Shown in pieces: positions 50,814-59,504 of a stretch of DNA of 64,000 bases; position 1 is the first letter of the stretch; each line of letters begins with the position of its first letter. The notes under the pieces were generated by a model. That model saw only the letters and a list, made by a program, of their open reading frames with translations. It made no database searches and was not told the DNA's origin. Position numbers and translations under genes: made by a program. Origin of the DNA: Myxococcales bacterium (GTDB taxonomy: Bacteria > Myxococcota_A > Polyangia > Polyangiales > Polyangiaceae); contig JACPVJ010000179.1 of NCBI GenBank assembly GCA_016191785.1, forward strand, positions 38,197 through 102,196, read 5' to 3'.

Positions 50814-51242
50814 TTACGCCACCAGCGGGTTGCGCGTCCGGAGAGCGGCGAACCTCGAAAAGTCGCGGTCGGCGGTCCACAGCTCGCTGACCGCGTGCTC
50901 GATGCAGAGAGCGGCGATCCTAGCATCGTGCACCCGCGGCCCCGCGACGGCACCCGCGCGCAACAGATCGGCGAGCGTGTTCCAGTACGACGACGGCTCG
51001 CCGAGCAGCACCAGCTTCGGTGAGGCGAGCCAGCCTTCGACTGTGCGCAGCGCGTCGGTGAGGCTCGTGGGCGGGTCGAAGACGCGAGGGTGCGTCGCGA
51101 TGGCGATGAACTCGTGGACGCAGGGCCAGGGGATCGCCCAGGGCCGGCGCGAGGCTTCGCGCACCCGCGCTCGGGCGACCTCGTGCCACGGGGAGTCGGC
51201 GCGGTGGGCGTAGAGCAAGATGTTGGTGTCGATGGCGATCAC
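50814..51242 (-). CDS. PIN-domain toxin (VapC-like)
   Basis: A 142-residue PIN nuclease. The acidic metal-binding residues are in IAIDTNILLYAHR (Asp), CVHEFIAIATH (Glu), VHDARIAAL (Asp) and LWTADRDFSRF (Asp), the full set for VapC-type RNA cleavage. The GTG start at 51242 overlaps the antitoxin stop (GTGA), as expected for a toxin-antitoxin operon read antitoxin first. VapC toxins cut tRNA or rRNA and halt translation; the target here is unknown. Confidence 0.85.
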   Translation of the reverse strand: MIAIDTNILLYAHRADSPWHEVARARVREASRRPWAIPWPCVHEFIAIATHPRVFDPPTSLTDALRTVEGWLASPKLVLLGEPSSYWNTLADLLRAGAVAGPRVHDARIAALCIEHAVSELWTADRDFSRFAALRTRNPLVA

Positions 51243-51490
51243 GTCCCGCGCCCCTCGTAGGCGAGATCTCGCAGGGTGCGCACCTCGTCCCACGAGAGCC
51301 CCGACTGGAGCCCGCGCCCCCCCACGCTGTGGGTCTCGACCCCGCTCGCGGCGACTTCGCTCTCCGCCTCGGCCGCCAGCTTCTCGCGCAGCGCCTCTTC
51401 GACGACGACTCGCAGCGTGGTGCCCCGCCGCGCGGCCAGGCGCTTGGCTCGCTCGAGGATCGGGTCAGCAATATCGATGGTCGTCTTCAT
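51239..51490 (-). CDS. VapB-like antitoxin
   Basis: An 83-residue protein directly upstream of the PIN toxin. The N-terminus KTTIDIADPILERAKRLAAR resembles ribbon-helix-helix DNA-binding antitoxins, and the C-terminal half (SVGGRGLQSGLSWDEVRTLR) would wrap the toxin. The ATG at 51490 is chosen because the RHH fold starts there. The pair would repress their own promoter. No clear operator is assigned. Confidence 0.8.
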   Translation of the reverse strand: MKTTIDIADPILERAKRLAARRGTTLRVVVEEALREKLAAEAESEVAASGVETHSVGGRGLQSGLSWDEVRTLRDLAYEGRGT

Positions 51491-51603
51491 GTGGGTCAAC
51501 CATATCGCGCGCGAACGGCGAGCGCCACGCAGCGGTGTTGACACCCATCGCAGAAAGTGGGAAGTCTGACTCTCTACTTGGGCCGGGGGTCGGGAGCCAC
51601 GCC

Positions 51604-52740
51604 ATGCCTCGCCACGCACATGCATTCTGGGTCGCGCTCGTCGTCATCGGCTGCGGGGGATCGACCGACGCCGATGCGACGGGGGCGACCGGTGGCGCCG
51701 CCGGCGCGACGGGCAGCGGTGCAAGCGGCGGCGCGGCGGGCAGCGCGACCGGCGGCGCAGCGGGCAGCGGTGCAAGCGGCGGCGCAGCGGGCAGCGCGAC
51801 CGGCGGTGCCGGCGGAACCTCGACCGGCGGTGCCGGCGGAAGCTCGACCGGCGGCGGCGGATCCGTCGCCGATCCCTCGTTGCCCGGACCGAACACAGGA
51901 GCGCCCTTCGACGGAACAGCCACCGTGTCCGCGACCAAGCACCAGGTGCCGATGCACTGCGTGCTCCCGGTGGGTACGTCGTCGGCCACCGCTCCGGTAA
52001 TCTTGATCGGGCACGGCTTCCAGCTCCCGGCGAAGCAGTACAACGGCTACGCCGATCGGCTGGCCAGCCACGGCTTCATCGCGTGCACCGTGGACTTCCC
52101 CGCCGGGTTCTCACCGAACCACGCGGCAGCTGCCCAGGACATGTCCGGCGCCCTCGACTGGGTGCTGGTGCAGTCCGCAACCGCAGGCAGCCCGCTCCAA
52201 GGCAAGGTCGACATCAACCAGATCGGCGTGATGGGACACTCGCTGGGCGGTAAGGTCAGCGTGCTGGCAGCGAAGGCCGACGTGCGCTTCAAAGCGGTGC
52301 TCGGCCTCGACCCGGTCGACGCCGCCACCGGGTGCACCGACAAGACCCTGTGCCCGGATGCCTCGGACACCCTGCCGCAGCCCATTCCGACGGCGTTTCT
52401 AGGTGAGACCCTGGACGCCACGGGGAGCTTCCAGGCCTGCGCCCCCGCCGCCGACAACTACCAGACCTTCTTCGCCAAGGCCGGGGCGCCCAGCGTCGAG
52501 GTCACGCTGAACGGCGCCAATCACATGAGCTTCATCGACGACGTCGGAAGCTGCGGGCTGACCTGCTCGTTCTGCAACAAGGCCACGCTGCCGCAGGCCG
52601 ATGCGCTGGCCGTTGCGAGGGCGTACAGCGTGGCGTTCTTCGCGCGCTACCTGCGCGGTCAAGCCGGCTACGACGCGTGGCTGACCGGCGATCTGGCGAA
52701 GCAGAAGTGGGCCGGAAAGATCAACTTGCAGTCGAAGTGA
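51604..52740 (+). CDS. Alpha/beta hydrolase lipoprotein (chlorophyllase/dienelactone hydrolase-like)
   Basis: A 378-residue exported hydrolase. The signal (AFWVALVVIGCGG) gives a lipobox IGC, then a Gly/Ala/Ser linker rich in GGAAGS, then the catalytic domain: PVILIGHGFQLPAKQYNGYA (oxyanion strand), ASHGFIACTVDFP, GVMGHSLGGKVSVLAAKADV with the nucleophile Ser in GHSLGG, VLGLDPVDA and the probable His in GANHMSFIDD. A late Cys cluster (GSCGLTCSFCNKA) could form disulfides. Substrate is not determined by the sequence; esters are likely. It is convergent with the WS/DGAT-type gene and overlaps it by 20 bases. Confidence 0.85.
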   Translation: MPRHAHAFWVALVVIGCGGSTDADATGATGGAAGATGSGASGGAAGSATGGAAGSGASGGAAGSATGGAGGTSTGGAGGSSTGGGGSVADPSLPGPNTGAPFDGTATVSATKHQVPMHCVLPVGTSSATAPVILIGHGFQLPAKQYNGYADRLASHGFIACTVDFPAGFSPNHAAAAQDMSGALDWVLVQSATAGSPLQGKVDINQIGVMGHSLGGKVSVLAAKADVRFKAVLGLDPVDAATGCTDKTLCPDASDTLPQPIPTAFLGETLDATGSFQACAPAADNYQTFFAKAGAPSVEVTLNGANHMSFIDDVGSCGLTCSFCNKATLPQADALAVARAYSVAFFARYLRGQAGYDAWLTGDLAKQKWAGKINLQSK

Positions 52741-53992
52741 GCGCAGCGAGCTCGGCCTCGTAGGCGCTGACGATCGCGCGGGGCTCGAGCACGCGCTTGG
52801 CGTCTGCCGCGATGCCGAGCCGCACCTGCCCGGCGTACGACAAGAGGCTCACACCCAGCCCGATGTGCCCGGACACCGGAGCCCAGACCAGCATCTCGGA
52901 GAGGGGGCTCCCGGCCAGGTGGATCTCGACCGGTGGCCCCGGTACGTTGGTGATCATCACGCTGGCCTTGCGAGTGAAGAGCTGGATGCCAATGTGCTCG
53001 ATCTCGCTCGTGGCCACTCCCATCGCGCCGAGCACACCGAGCGCCACCACCGCGTCGGGCTGAGCCTTGATAGCGTCGAAGCTCGCTCGAAGCTTCGACA
53101 GGCGATCGAGCCGATCGGTGGCGTCGATGGCGAGGGGGACGTACACCAGGCCGAAGTGATTGCCGAGGTCGCCGCGGTCGACCTCGTCGCGCACGTAGAC
53201 CGGCACCAAGGCCCGAAGCTCGAGCCCAGCAACAGGCCCCTGCTCTGCGAGGAAGCTCGCCAGCGCGCCGGACACGGCGGTGACCAGCACGTCGTTGATC
53301 TTCGCGCCGTGCTGGCGCGCGCAGGCCTTGATCCGATCCAGCGGTGCGGGCGCCGACCATGCGATGCGCTTCTGGGTGCCGAGCTCGCCCTTGAGCACGC
53401 TGTCCGAGTCCGGCGGAAGCATCAGCAGGTGGCCCAGGGTCAGCGCTTGCGCCGAGGCCAGCTTGACGCGCTCGGTCAGGCCCTTGGGGTGCGGCACCTC
53501 GACGCCCACCTCGGGCGGGGCGAGCAGCGCGCCCTCGTCGGTCATGCCGAGCAAGAAGCGCACGAGCGAGACCCCGTCGCCCATCGAGTGGTGCAGGCGC
53601 GCGAACAGCGCCGCCCCCGAGCCGACGCCGTCGATCAGGTAGGCCTGCCAGAGGGGCTTGCTTCGATCGAGGGGCGTGCTGGCCAGATCGCTGACCAGGG
53701 CCTCGAGGGCCCCCTGATCGCCCGGCGCGGGCAGCGCCAGGTGGTGCAGGTGGGCGCGAACGTCGAAGTGGGGATCGAGCTCCCAGTGCGGCAGCCCGAG
53801 CGCCGGCTCGACCACCCGCTGATGGAAGCGCCGGTGCGCCAGGAGGCGTTCGCTGACCAGCGCGCGGATGCGTTCGATGCCTGGCGCTTCGCGGAAGACC
53901 AAGAGCGCGTTGATGACCATGGCGTTGGTCGGGCTGTCCATGCGCAGCCAAGCGGCGTCTACCGCGCGCAGCGGTTCGCGATCGGAGCTCAT
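52721..53992 (-). CDS. WS/DGAT-family acyltransferase
   Basis: A 423-residue wax ester synthase/diacylglycerol acyltransferase homologue that moves acyl groups from acyl-CoA to alcohols or diacylglycerol. The catalytic HHSMGDG (HHxxxDG) lies near residue 135; NHFGLVYVPLAID and TNVPGPPVEIHLAG are the other family marks. No signal peptide. It is of normal length. In myxobacteria such enzymes serve lipid-body formation. A short remnant of its 5' end is duplicated at about 57.8 kb. Confidence 0.87.
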   Translation of the reverse strand: MSSDREPLRAVDAAWLRMDSPTNAMVINALLVFREAPGIERIRALVSERLLAHRRFHQRVVEPALGLPHWELDPHFDVRAHLHHLALPAPGDQGALEALVSDLASTPLDRSKPLWQAYLIDGVGSGAALFARLHHSMGDGVSLVRFLLGMTDEGALLAPPEVGVEVPHPKGLTERVKLASAQALTLGHLLMLPPDSDSVLKGELGTQKRIAWSAPAPLDRIKACARQHGAKINDVLVTAVSGALASFLAEQGPVAGLELRALVPVYVRDEVDRGDLGNHFGLVYVPLAIDATDRLDRLSKLRASFDAIKAQPDAVVALGVLGAMGVATSEIEHIGIQLFTRKASVMITNVPGPPVEIHLAGSPLSEMLVWAPVSGHIGLGVSLLSYAGQVRLGIAADAKRVLEPRAIVSAYEAELAALTSTAS

Positions 53993-54026
53993 GGCACGGG
54001 CCGCTGCACGGACCGAGCCAAGCGGT

Positions 54027-54251
54027 TCACGGCGCGCCGGCTTCGGCCGCGCGAAATGAGTGCGCGCTCGCCAGCCAGGCCTGCAGGCGGTGCGTCAGGT
54101 GGGGCAGGTGCGGGTTGTCGGCCTTGCCGCCCGTTCCGCTGTTGCCGCCGGCCGGCGTGCCGCCCGCGCCGTCGTCGTCGATCGGCTCGCCTGTCGCGCA
54201 ACCCATCAGCATCGTCACGACCGCCGCAAGACCCAGCCGACCCAGTCGCAT
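54027..54251 (-). CDS. Truncated lipoprotein copy
   Basis: A 74-residue lipoprotein (signal RLGRLGLAAVVTMLMGCATG). Its first 43 residues match the complete lipoprotein gene at 57891-58568 nearly exactly, then diverge into PHLPHLTHRLQAWLASAHSF. It is thus a decayed copy left by the duplication, probably without its Cys-rich domain. Whether it is expressed is uncertain. Confidence 0.6.
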   Translation of the reverse strand: MRLGRLGLAAVVTMLMGCATGEPIDDDGAGGTPAGGNSGTGGKADNPHLPHLTHRLQAWLASAHSFRAAEAGAP

Positions 54252-54867
54252 GCGCGTACTCTACCCGCGGGCCTGCTACTGCGCGAGCTGTCTTCGACGC
54301 GCGTCGATGTGCCGACCGAGCCCGAGCACGTGCAGCGGCTCGGGGGGACACGCTGAACGTGGCGAAGTCGCCCAGGCTGACGCGGATCAACCGATACGGT
54401 CCGTCTAGAAACATACAGGCGTCCTGCATCATGCTCTTGGCCTCGAGCTGCTCGCCGGGGCGATCATGAAGCGCAGCAGGCGATAGCGAGTGCCCGCCGG
54501 CGCGTAGGGCTCGCGCACTACGACCTGCAACTTCTTCGAGCGCAGGGGCAAGACCTTCCCCCCTGCCGAGTGCTGCGCGGCGGTCGACCCGGCGGCAGGA
54601 CCCAGCCAAAATCCGCTGGATTTGTGCGGTTCGGAGCGGACGACGTGGCTCAGCAAATAGCGCGAGGTCGCGGCCGGCGACTGGTGACAATAGAGCGCCT
54701 CGTTCAGCCCGCGCCGCGAACGCTCGCGTCCGTTCAGTGCCACGCTCATCCGGGTGAGCGTGAGCGTGTCCGTGCCACCGTCCAGTGCCTCGCCCAAGCT
54801 CTGGTGGATGCCTTCGCGCTGAGCCGCGCAGAAGAAGCCGACGCTGGACTTGGGTGCGCTGTTCACT
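54111..54867. repeat. Direct repeat, copy 1 of a lipoprotein/NAD-kinase segment
   Basis: This 757-base segment matches 58428-59184 base by base with scattered substitutions. It carries two one-base indels that disturb the NAD-kinase frame: an inserted base near 54348 and a deleted base near 54463. Both ends of the match are sharp (CGGGTTGTCGG and GCGCTGTTCACT). A weaker match extends left to about 53970. Confidence 0.9.
54276..54867 (-). pseudogene. NAD kinase pseudogene (5'-truncated, frameshifted)
   Basis: Minus-strand sequence encodes NSAPKSSVGFFCAAQREGIH, SRMSVALNGRERSRR-like and GPAAGSTAAQHSAGGKV, matching the middle and end of the intact NAD kinase at 58593-59504. The N-terminal third with the GGDGT motif is absent, and a one-base deletion near 54463 breaks the frame before the C-terminus. 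Gene decay after duplication is the simplest reading. Confidence 0.88.
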
Positions 54868-54949
54868 TGCCGCCCGAATTGTGTTCGTTCCCCGGGAGTA
54901 GGTCGGTGGCGGTCGGTGGCCAGTCACCGGCGCCTCACGCACTTCCGCG

Positions 54950-54977
54950 TTGACAGAGTCAGGGACCGGCGTACCGT
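54950..54977 (+). promoter_or_regulatory. Possible promoter for the decayed lipoprotein gene
   Basis: TTGACA at 54950-54955 is a perfect -35 box; TACCGT 16 bases later is a weak -10. GGAGG seven bases before the ATG at 55013 is a good ribosome site. Confidence 0.35.
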
Positions 54978-55012
54978 TGTCCTAGCCGGCGATACTGCGC
55001 CTGGAGGGCAAG

Positions 55013-56649
55013 ATGAAAGAACTCGGGAGGGCAACTGGGCTCCGGCCGGAGATCGCTGCGTTTGTCCTTCTCTCGGGCTGCTCGGTCTCAGACCCACCCT
55101 CCCCGCCGATCTTCGGCGATCCAAAACAGCCGAATGAGGCAGGCGAACAAGCCGAGACGCATGCGGTAGTCGCGCGCCGCCCAAACGGTGCCGTGAACGT
55201 TGTGGTCGGTCATCGCTTCACGGGACCAAGTTTCCTCAACAACAACAGCGCCAACCCGCTGGACATCAAGTACGACGAGGCGCTGCCCGGCGATGTGTCT
55301 TTCCGACGCGGATCGTCGATTGGCGGGTGGTCTTATTAGCGCCACCGGTGCGGTGTGGCAGGCGCCCGGCAAGGTTTACCCGCAGTTCGTCTGGGGTGAG
55401 CCAGTCGCGATTCTCTGGAGCGACCCGGCGCTCGCAGTCGGCCGCACCAACCAGTCGCTTGTGGCCTACGCAAACCTCGCGGTGAGCAAGCAAGCGTTCG
55501 ACGCAGTAGCCGGGGCGTCACAGAACCAACTTCCTGGATGGCCGACCAACCTCACAACTCCCGACGGAGTCAACTTGGTCGACAGCATCTGCGTGGCGCT
55601 CTCCTTCGACGGCGGTGTCCAGTTCGGGGACCTGGTTTGCGCACGTGAGCCCGACATCGGCAATGCCGGAACCGACCAGACCACCGCCGCGATTGGTGCC
55701 GGCGACCGCGTGTATGTGGCCGTGGATGACTGGGAACCCCTGTCGCCGCCAATCGACGGCGGTGGTCGCATTCTGCTCTACGAGCTTCACTACACGGGCC
55801 AGCCCACTCCTACCCTCGAGAGGCTGTCGGTCGACCCGGACATGGACGGATACTCGAGAAGCCCGGAGCTGCGGCGTGACCAGAGCGGTGCGGTCTGGCT
55901 GGCCGGGATGAACCCGTCCGGCACGGTGCGACTCTGCGAAGTCCTCGGCGGGGGCTGCAGCTATGTCGGCCAGGTGACAACAGACGCGCGCCTCTTTGCA
56001 AGTCTCCCCGCCGGCGTCGCGACCAACAAGGAGCTGCGGTCAGGTGTCAGCGCCGACTACGCCGTCAATCGCACCCAGCTCGCCGGCGGCACCGTTCGCG
56101 AGTTCATCTTCGTGTACTCCCGGCTCGACCCCGGCGCATCCCGTCCCTATGTGGGCGCGACACGATGTTTCCGGTTCGGGCTGGGTGGAGACCTTGGCTG
56201 TCAGGACATCGACGCATGGGGCACCCAGACTAGAGCCGGGTATCAAGTTCAACCTCGCATCGAGCTCGTGGACAAGAGCGCTGCGCAGGATGGTTCGGGC
56301 GCGGACTGGCGATACGCTTTCTACGAATTCGGACGCACGGAGATCGCTTCCGGATACCCAAGTGACGCTCGCGACCTTGTTTGGTACGCTACCGAACCCG
56401 GCCGAACCGACTCTCGCGTTTGCGCCGCTGCCGGGGGCGGATCCCGAGGTTTGTCCGGCCTACTACTCTTGGCAGGACGCCCACTACTGGGGCGACTACT
56501 TTGGGCTCGTGGCCGTGCCTCCAGTACCGGGCAACGCGAGCTGGCGGCACCTTGCGGTCTACTCGAGTGACGAACAACGAGGGTGCGAGCCAAGTCACCC
56601 ACTTCAAGGGCGCAATCTCCATGTTGTGGCTTGGGGGTGGACGGACTGA
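55013..56649 (+). pseudogene. Secreted lipoprotein gene broken by two frameshifts
   Basis: Three overlapping frames read as one protein. Frame A (55013-55339) begins with lipoprotein signal EIAAFVLLSGCSVSD and continues through GHRFTGPSFLNNNSANPLDI. Near 55330 the sense passes to frame B (SATGAVWQAPGKVYPQFVWG, then DDWEPLSPPIDGGGRILLYE and more) to about 56390, then to frame C (NPAEPTLAFAPLPGADPEVC, WQDAHYWGDYFGLVA, TD-stop at 56649). Both shifts are in the same direction (+1). The protein looks like a beta-rich secreted propeller of unknown function. Sequencing error is possible; the neighbouring NAD-kinase remnant suggests real decay. Confidence 0.7.
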
Positions 56650-57065
56650 TGGTCCGCCGCTTGGCGACACTGGCCTTTGTGTTCGCGCTGGGTTGCGGCG
56701 GGAACACTGAAGTCCGAAACACCGGAGCAGCGACCGGCGGCGCGCCAGGGGACTCAGGCGAAGATACCAGTGTCGTCGATGCAGCCAACGAGGATGGGGC
56801 AGCAGCTGGAACCGGCGGGACGCAGGCGGTCGATGCGTCGCTGCAGGACGCTGACGAGAAGTTCCCCTGGGTCTGCGGGGAAGGCGGAGTGAAAGACCCG
56901 TACAAGAGTTGTTGTGGCGGTCACGTGTGTCTCGGCACGTGCGAAGAGGGGAGGTGTCATTGCGGCGGAATCGACGGGGGCTGCGTGCTCCCGTCGGTAT
57001 GCTGCGCCCTTGGGAAGGAGCAACTCGTATGCGGCGGATACGGAGTTTGCTTGCCCTGGAAGTAG
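56649..57065 (+). CDS. Small Cys-rich lipoprotein (paralogue 1)
   Basis: A 138-residue exported protein: VRRLATLAFVFALGCGGNTE is a signal with lipobox LGC. After an acidic Gly/Ala/Asp spacer the C-terminal 60 residues are Cys-rich: SCCGGHVCLGTCEEGRCHCG, GGCVLPSVCC and LVCGGYGVC. It shares the C-C-x-G-x-x-C-x-G-T-C pattern with the next gene. Its start overlaps the stop of the broken gene (TGATG). Confidence 0.68.
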   Translation: MVRRLATLAFVFALGCGGNTEVRNTGAATGGAPGDSGEDTSVVDAANEDGAAAGTGGTQAVDASLQDADEKFPWVCGEGGVKDPYKSCCGGHVCLGTCEEGRCHCGGIDGGCVLPSVCCALGKEQLVCGGYGVCLPWK

Positions 57066-57463
57066 GTCTCGCCTCTCTCGCGGGGGCGTGCGGGGGAACG
57101 TCTCTCTACGAAACGCAGCAAGACAGCGGCGTTTCGGACGGCCCCGAAGCGCTAGATGGCTCAGGACAGAGCGACCAGGGCGGCGGTGATGCGTCGACTG
57201 AAGATGGAGGGGCGGAGGATGCGGCGGACGGGCATTCCGCGGGATGTGAAGCCGTGGGTAGCGGCCCGGGCATCGAGAGCTGCTGCGATGGGCAGATGTG
57301 CCACGGCACGTGCCACGAGCAGACGCGGAACTTTCCGGCCTGCAGGTGCGACACTGCGGTCTGCCCGCCGACTGCGGCATGTTGCTGGGTCGCCAACCCC
57401 GATACCGGAAGCCCTTTCGGGCCGTTCTGCGTCGCGCCGGAAGACTGCATCGCCGCGCCGTAG
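57029..57463 (+). CDS. Small Cys-rich lipoprotein (paralogue 2)
   Basis: A 144-residue exported protein, overlapping the previous gene by 37 bases in another frame. The signal RRIRSLLALEVGLASLAGAC ends in a lipobox. An acidic spacer is followed by ESCCDGQMCHGTCHEQ, CRCDTAVCPPTAACC and CVAPEDC, the same Cys layout as paralogue 1. GGAAGGAG nine bases before the ATG supports the start. A paralogous pair with identical order of modules suggests a local duplication. Confidence 0.68.
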   Translation: MRRIRSLLALEVGLASLAGACGGTSLYETQQDSGVSDGPEALDGSGQSDQGGGDASTEDGGAEDAADGHSAGCEAVGSGPGIESCCDGQMCHGTCHEQTRNFPACRCDTAVCPPTAACCWVANPDTGSPFGPFCVAPEDCIAAP

Positions 57464-57890
57464 CCAGCCGCCAGCCCGATTCGTTGCTCCGGGCGTGATG
57501 CAGCCGGTGTGTCGCCCGCTGCAGCCCGAAACAACGCGCGTACCACGTGACCCTCAGGCGGCCGGCCCGCTCGCGCGCTCGGCTCGGCGGCAGCGGGCGG
57601 CCGCGGAGGTGGCCGCGCCTGCCCTCTCGCGCGGCTACCTGCGTGGCGAGCACCGCGCCGCGCGTGGCCTCCCCGTCCGCGTCCACCTCACGCGGCGCGG
57701 CCTGCCACGACCTGGCTGCCGCTACGCCGCTAATCCGGGGCGGAACTGCGCTGGGCGGTAGAGCAACGATTCGCGATCGGAGGTCATGCCGTCGACACCG
57801 CCTGCAGGTATTGGTAGCGACCGCGCACCGATTTCGCGCGGCGCGGTGCATGGGCCGAGCCAAGCGAGTCACGCCGCGCCGACGGCCGCG
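57464..57890. other. Gene-free degenerate region with a WS/DGAT remnant
   Basis: About 430 bases with no supported gene. On the minus strand ATGACCTCCGATCGCGAATC near 57786 closely matches the first codons of the acyltransferase gene (start at 53992), then diverges. The following 57840-57890 resembles 54010-54056. It is the degraded left side of the second repeat copy. Confidence 0.65.
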
Positions 57891-58568
57891 TCAGCTGGGG
57901 CAGGTGCAGCAGTTCAGAACCGGCGCGCACAGCCCGATTTTGCCGGTCTTGGGCGCGCAGTAGATGTTGCAGATCAACTGGTCCTGGATCTTGCTCGGAT
58001 CACAGGGCGCCGCGCACCCGGTCGACCCGCCCGATCCGCCGCCGCCGCCGCCACCCGGGGCGCCGCCGCCTCCGGTCGAGACGCACGTGCTGCCGGACTT
58101 GGTGTACCCGGCGCTGCAGGTGAAGTCGCACAGGCTCCCCGAACAGGCCGCCGTCGAGTTGGGGGGCGGGTTGCACGCGGTGCACTGGTCGTCCTGAGAC
58201 CCGCACCCCACGCCGGGGCTCGGCGCGATGCACACGCCGCCGCATTTCTTCTGACCCGCTGAGCACGTGCCGCCGCCGCCGCCGCTGGACGAGCCGCCGC
58301 TGGACGTGCCACCGCTCGACGCGCCACCGCTCGACGTGCCGCCGCTCGACGTGCCGCCGCTCGACGTGCCGCCACCGGCCTGCCCGGCCGCGCCGCCGGC
58401 TGTGGTCCCGCCCGTCCCCCCGCCGTTCGGGTTGTCGGCCTTGCCGCCCGTTCCGCTGTTGCCACCGGCCGGCGCGCCGCCCGCACCGTCGTCGTCGATC
58501 GGCTCACCGGTCGCGCAACCCATCAGCATCGTCACGACCGCCGCAAGACCCAGCCGACCCAGTCGCAT
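57891..58568 (-). CDS. Lipoprotein with Gly/Ser linker and Cys-rich C-terminus
   Basis: A 225-residue exported protein. Signal RLGRLGLAAVVTMLMGCATG (lipobox MGC), a 90-residue low-complexity linker with SSGGT repeats, then a Cys-rich part: CSAGQKKCGGVCIAP, GCGSQDDQCTAC, CDFTCSAGYTKSGSTC and a final CAAPCDPSKI. These resemble small EGF-like or myxobacterial Cys modules for surface display. The complete copy; the same 5' end is found truncated at 54027-54251. Confidence 0.75.
   Translation of the reverse strand: MRLGRLGLAAVVTMLMGCATGEPIDDDGAGGAPAGGNSGTGGKADNPNGGGTGGTTAGGAAGQAGGGTSSGGTSSGGTSSGGASSGGTSSGGSSSGGGGGTCSAGQKKCGGVCIAPSPGVGCGSQDDQCTACNPPPNSTAACSGSLCDFTCSAGYTKSGSTCVSTGGGGAPGGGGGGGSGGSTGCAAPCDPSKIQDQLICNIYCAPKTGKIGLCAPVLNCCTCPS
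58282..58371. repeat. 15-bp tandem repeat encoding SSGGT linker
   Basis: About six copies of a CCGCTCGACGTGCCG-like unit encoding SSGG(T/A) on the minus strand within the preceding lipoprotein gene. Confidence 0.75.
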
Positions 58569-59184
58569 GCGCGTACTCTACCCGCGGGCCTGCTACCGCG
58601 CGAGCTGTCTTCGACGCGCGTCGATGTGCCGGCCGAGCCCGAGCACGCGCAGCGGCTCGGGAGACACCCCGAAGGTCGCCACGTCGCCCAGGCTCACGCG
58701 GATCAACCGATACGGTCCGTCTAGAAACATACAGGCGTCCTGCATCATGCTCTTGGCCTCGAGCTGCTCGCCGGGCGCGATCATGAAGCGCAGCAGGCGA
58801 TAGCGAGTGCCCGCTGGCGCGTAGGGCTCGCGCACCACGACCTGCAGCTTCTTCGATCGCAGCGGCAAAACCTTGCCCCCCGCCGAGTGCTGCGCGGCGG
58901 TCGACCCGGCGGCGGGACCAAGCCAAAACCCGCTGGATTTGTGGGCTTCGGAGCGGGCGCCGTGGCTCAGCAAATAGCGCGAGGTCGCGGCCGGCGACTG
59001 GTGACAATAGAGCGCCTCGTTGAGCACCCGCCGCGAACGCTCGCGTCCGTTCAGTGCCACGCTCATGCGGCTGAGCGTGAGCGAATCCATCCGACCGTCG
59101 AGGGCCAGACCCAGGCTCTGGTGGATGCCCTCGCGCTGAGCACCACAGAAGAAGCCGACGCTCGACTTGGGTGCGCTGTTCACT
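58428..59184. repeat. Direct repeat, copy 2 of a lipoprotein/NAD-kinase segment
   Basis: Intact partner of 54111-54867 in the same orientation. It carries the 5' part of the lipoprotein gene and most of the NAD kinase gene. The two copies bracket 3.6 kb. Confidence 0.9.
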
Positions 59185-59504
59185 CCCAGGATGGGCGTGT
59201 TGCCTACATTGTGCGAGGCCGCGAGCAGGGTCCCGTCGCCGCCGACGGCCACGACAAGCGCGGCGTCCGCGGCGTCGAAGGCGGCGTGGGCACGCCGTAC
59301 CACCAGCGAGCGCGCGCCGTGACGCTCGAGCGAGTCGAGCACCGCGTCCACCGTTCGGTTGTGGTCGCGGTGCGACTCGAGCCAGCGCGCCACGCTCGGG
59401 TCCTTCTTGCGGAGCAAGAGCTTGGCCCGCGGATCGCCCTCGTCCTCGACGAAGCGCGAGTAGCTGGAGCGCTTCACCACCACGATGACGCGCTGGCCGT
59501 TCAT
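58593..59504 (-). CDS. nadK: NAD kinase
   Basis: A 303-residue enzyme phosphorylating NAD to NADP. The motif AVGGDGTLLAASHNVG contains the GGDG phosphate loop near residue 92, ILGVNSAPKSSVGFF follows with the G-x-N, and AGSTAAQHSAGGKV and the C-terminal strands complete the fold. The ATG at 59504 overlaps the stop of the Nudix gene upstream (ATGA), so the two are coupled. The 3' half is duplicated as a pseudogene at 54.3-54.9 kb. Confidence 0.88.
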   Translation of the reverse strand: MNGQRVIVVVKRSSYSRFVEDEGDPRAKLLLRKKDPSVARWLESHRDHNRTVDAVLDSLERHGARSLVVRRAHAAFDAADAALVVAVGGDGTLLAASHNVGNTPILGVNSAPKSSVGFFCGAQREGIHQSLGLALDGRMDSLTLSRMSVALNGRERSRRVLNEALYCHQSPAATSRYLLSHGARSEAHKSSGFWLGPAAGSTAAQHSAGGKVLPLRSKKLQVVVREPYAPAGTRYRLLRFMIAPGEQLEAKSMMQDACMFLDGPYRLIRVSLGDVATFGVSPEPLRVLGLGRHIDARRRQLAR

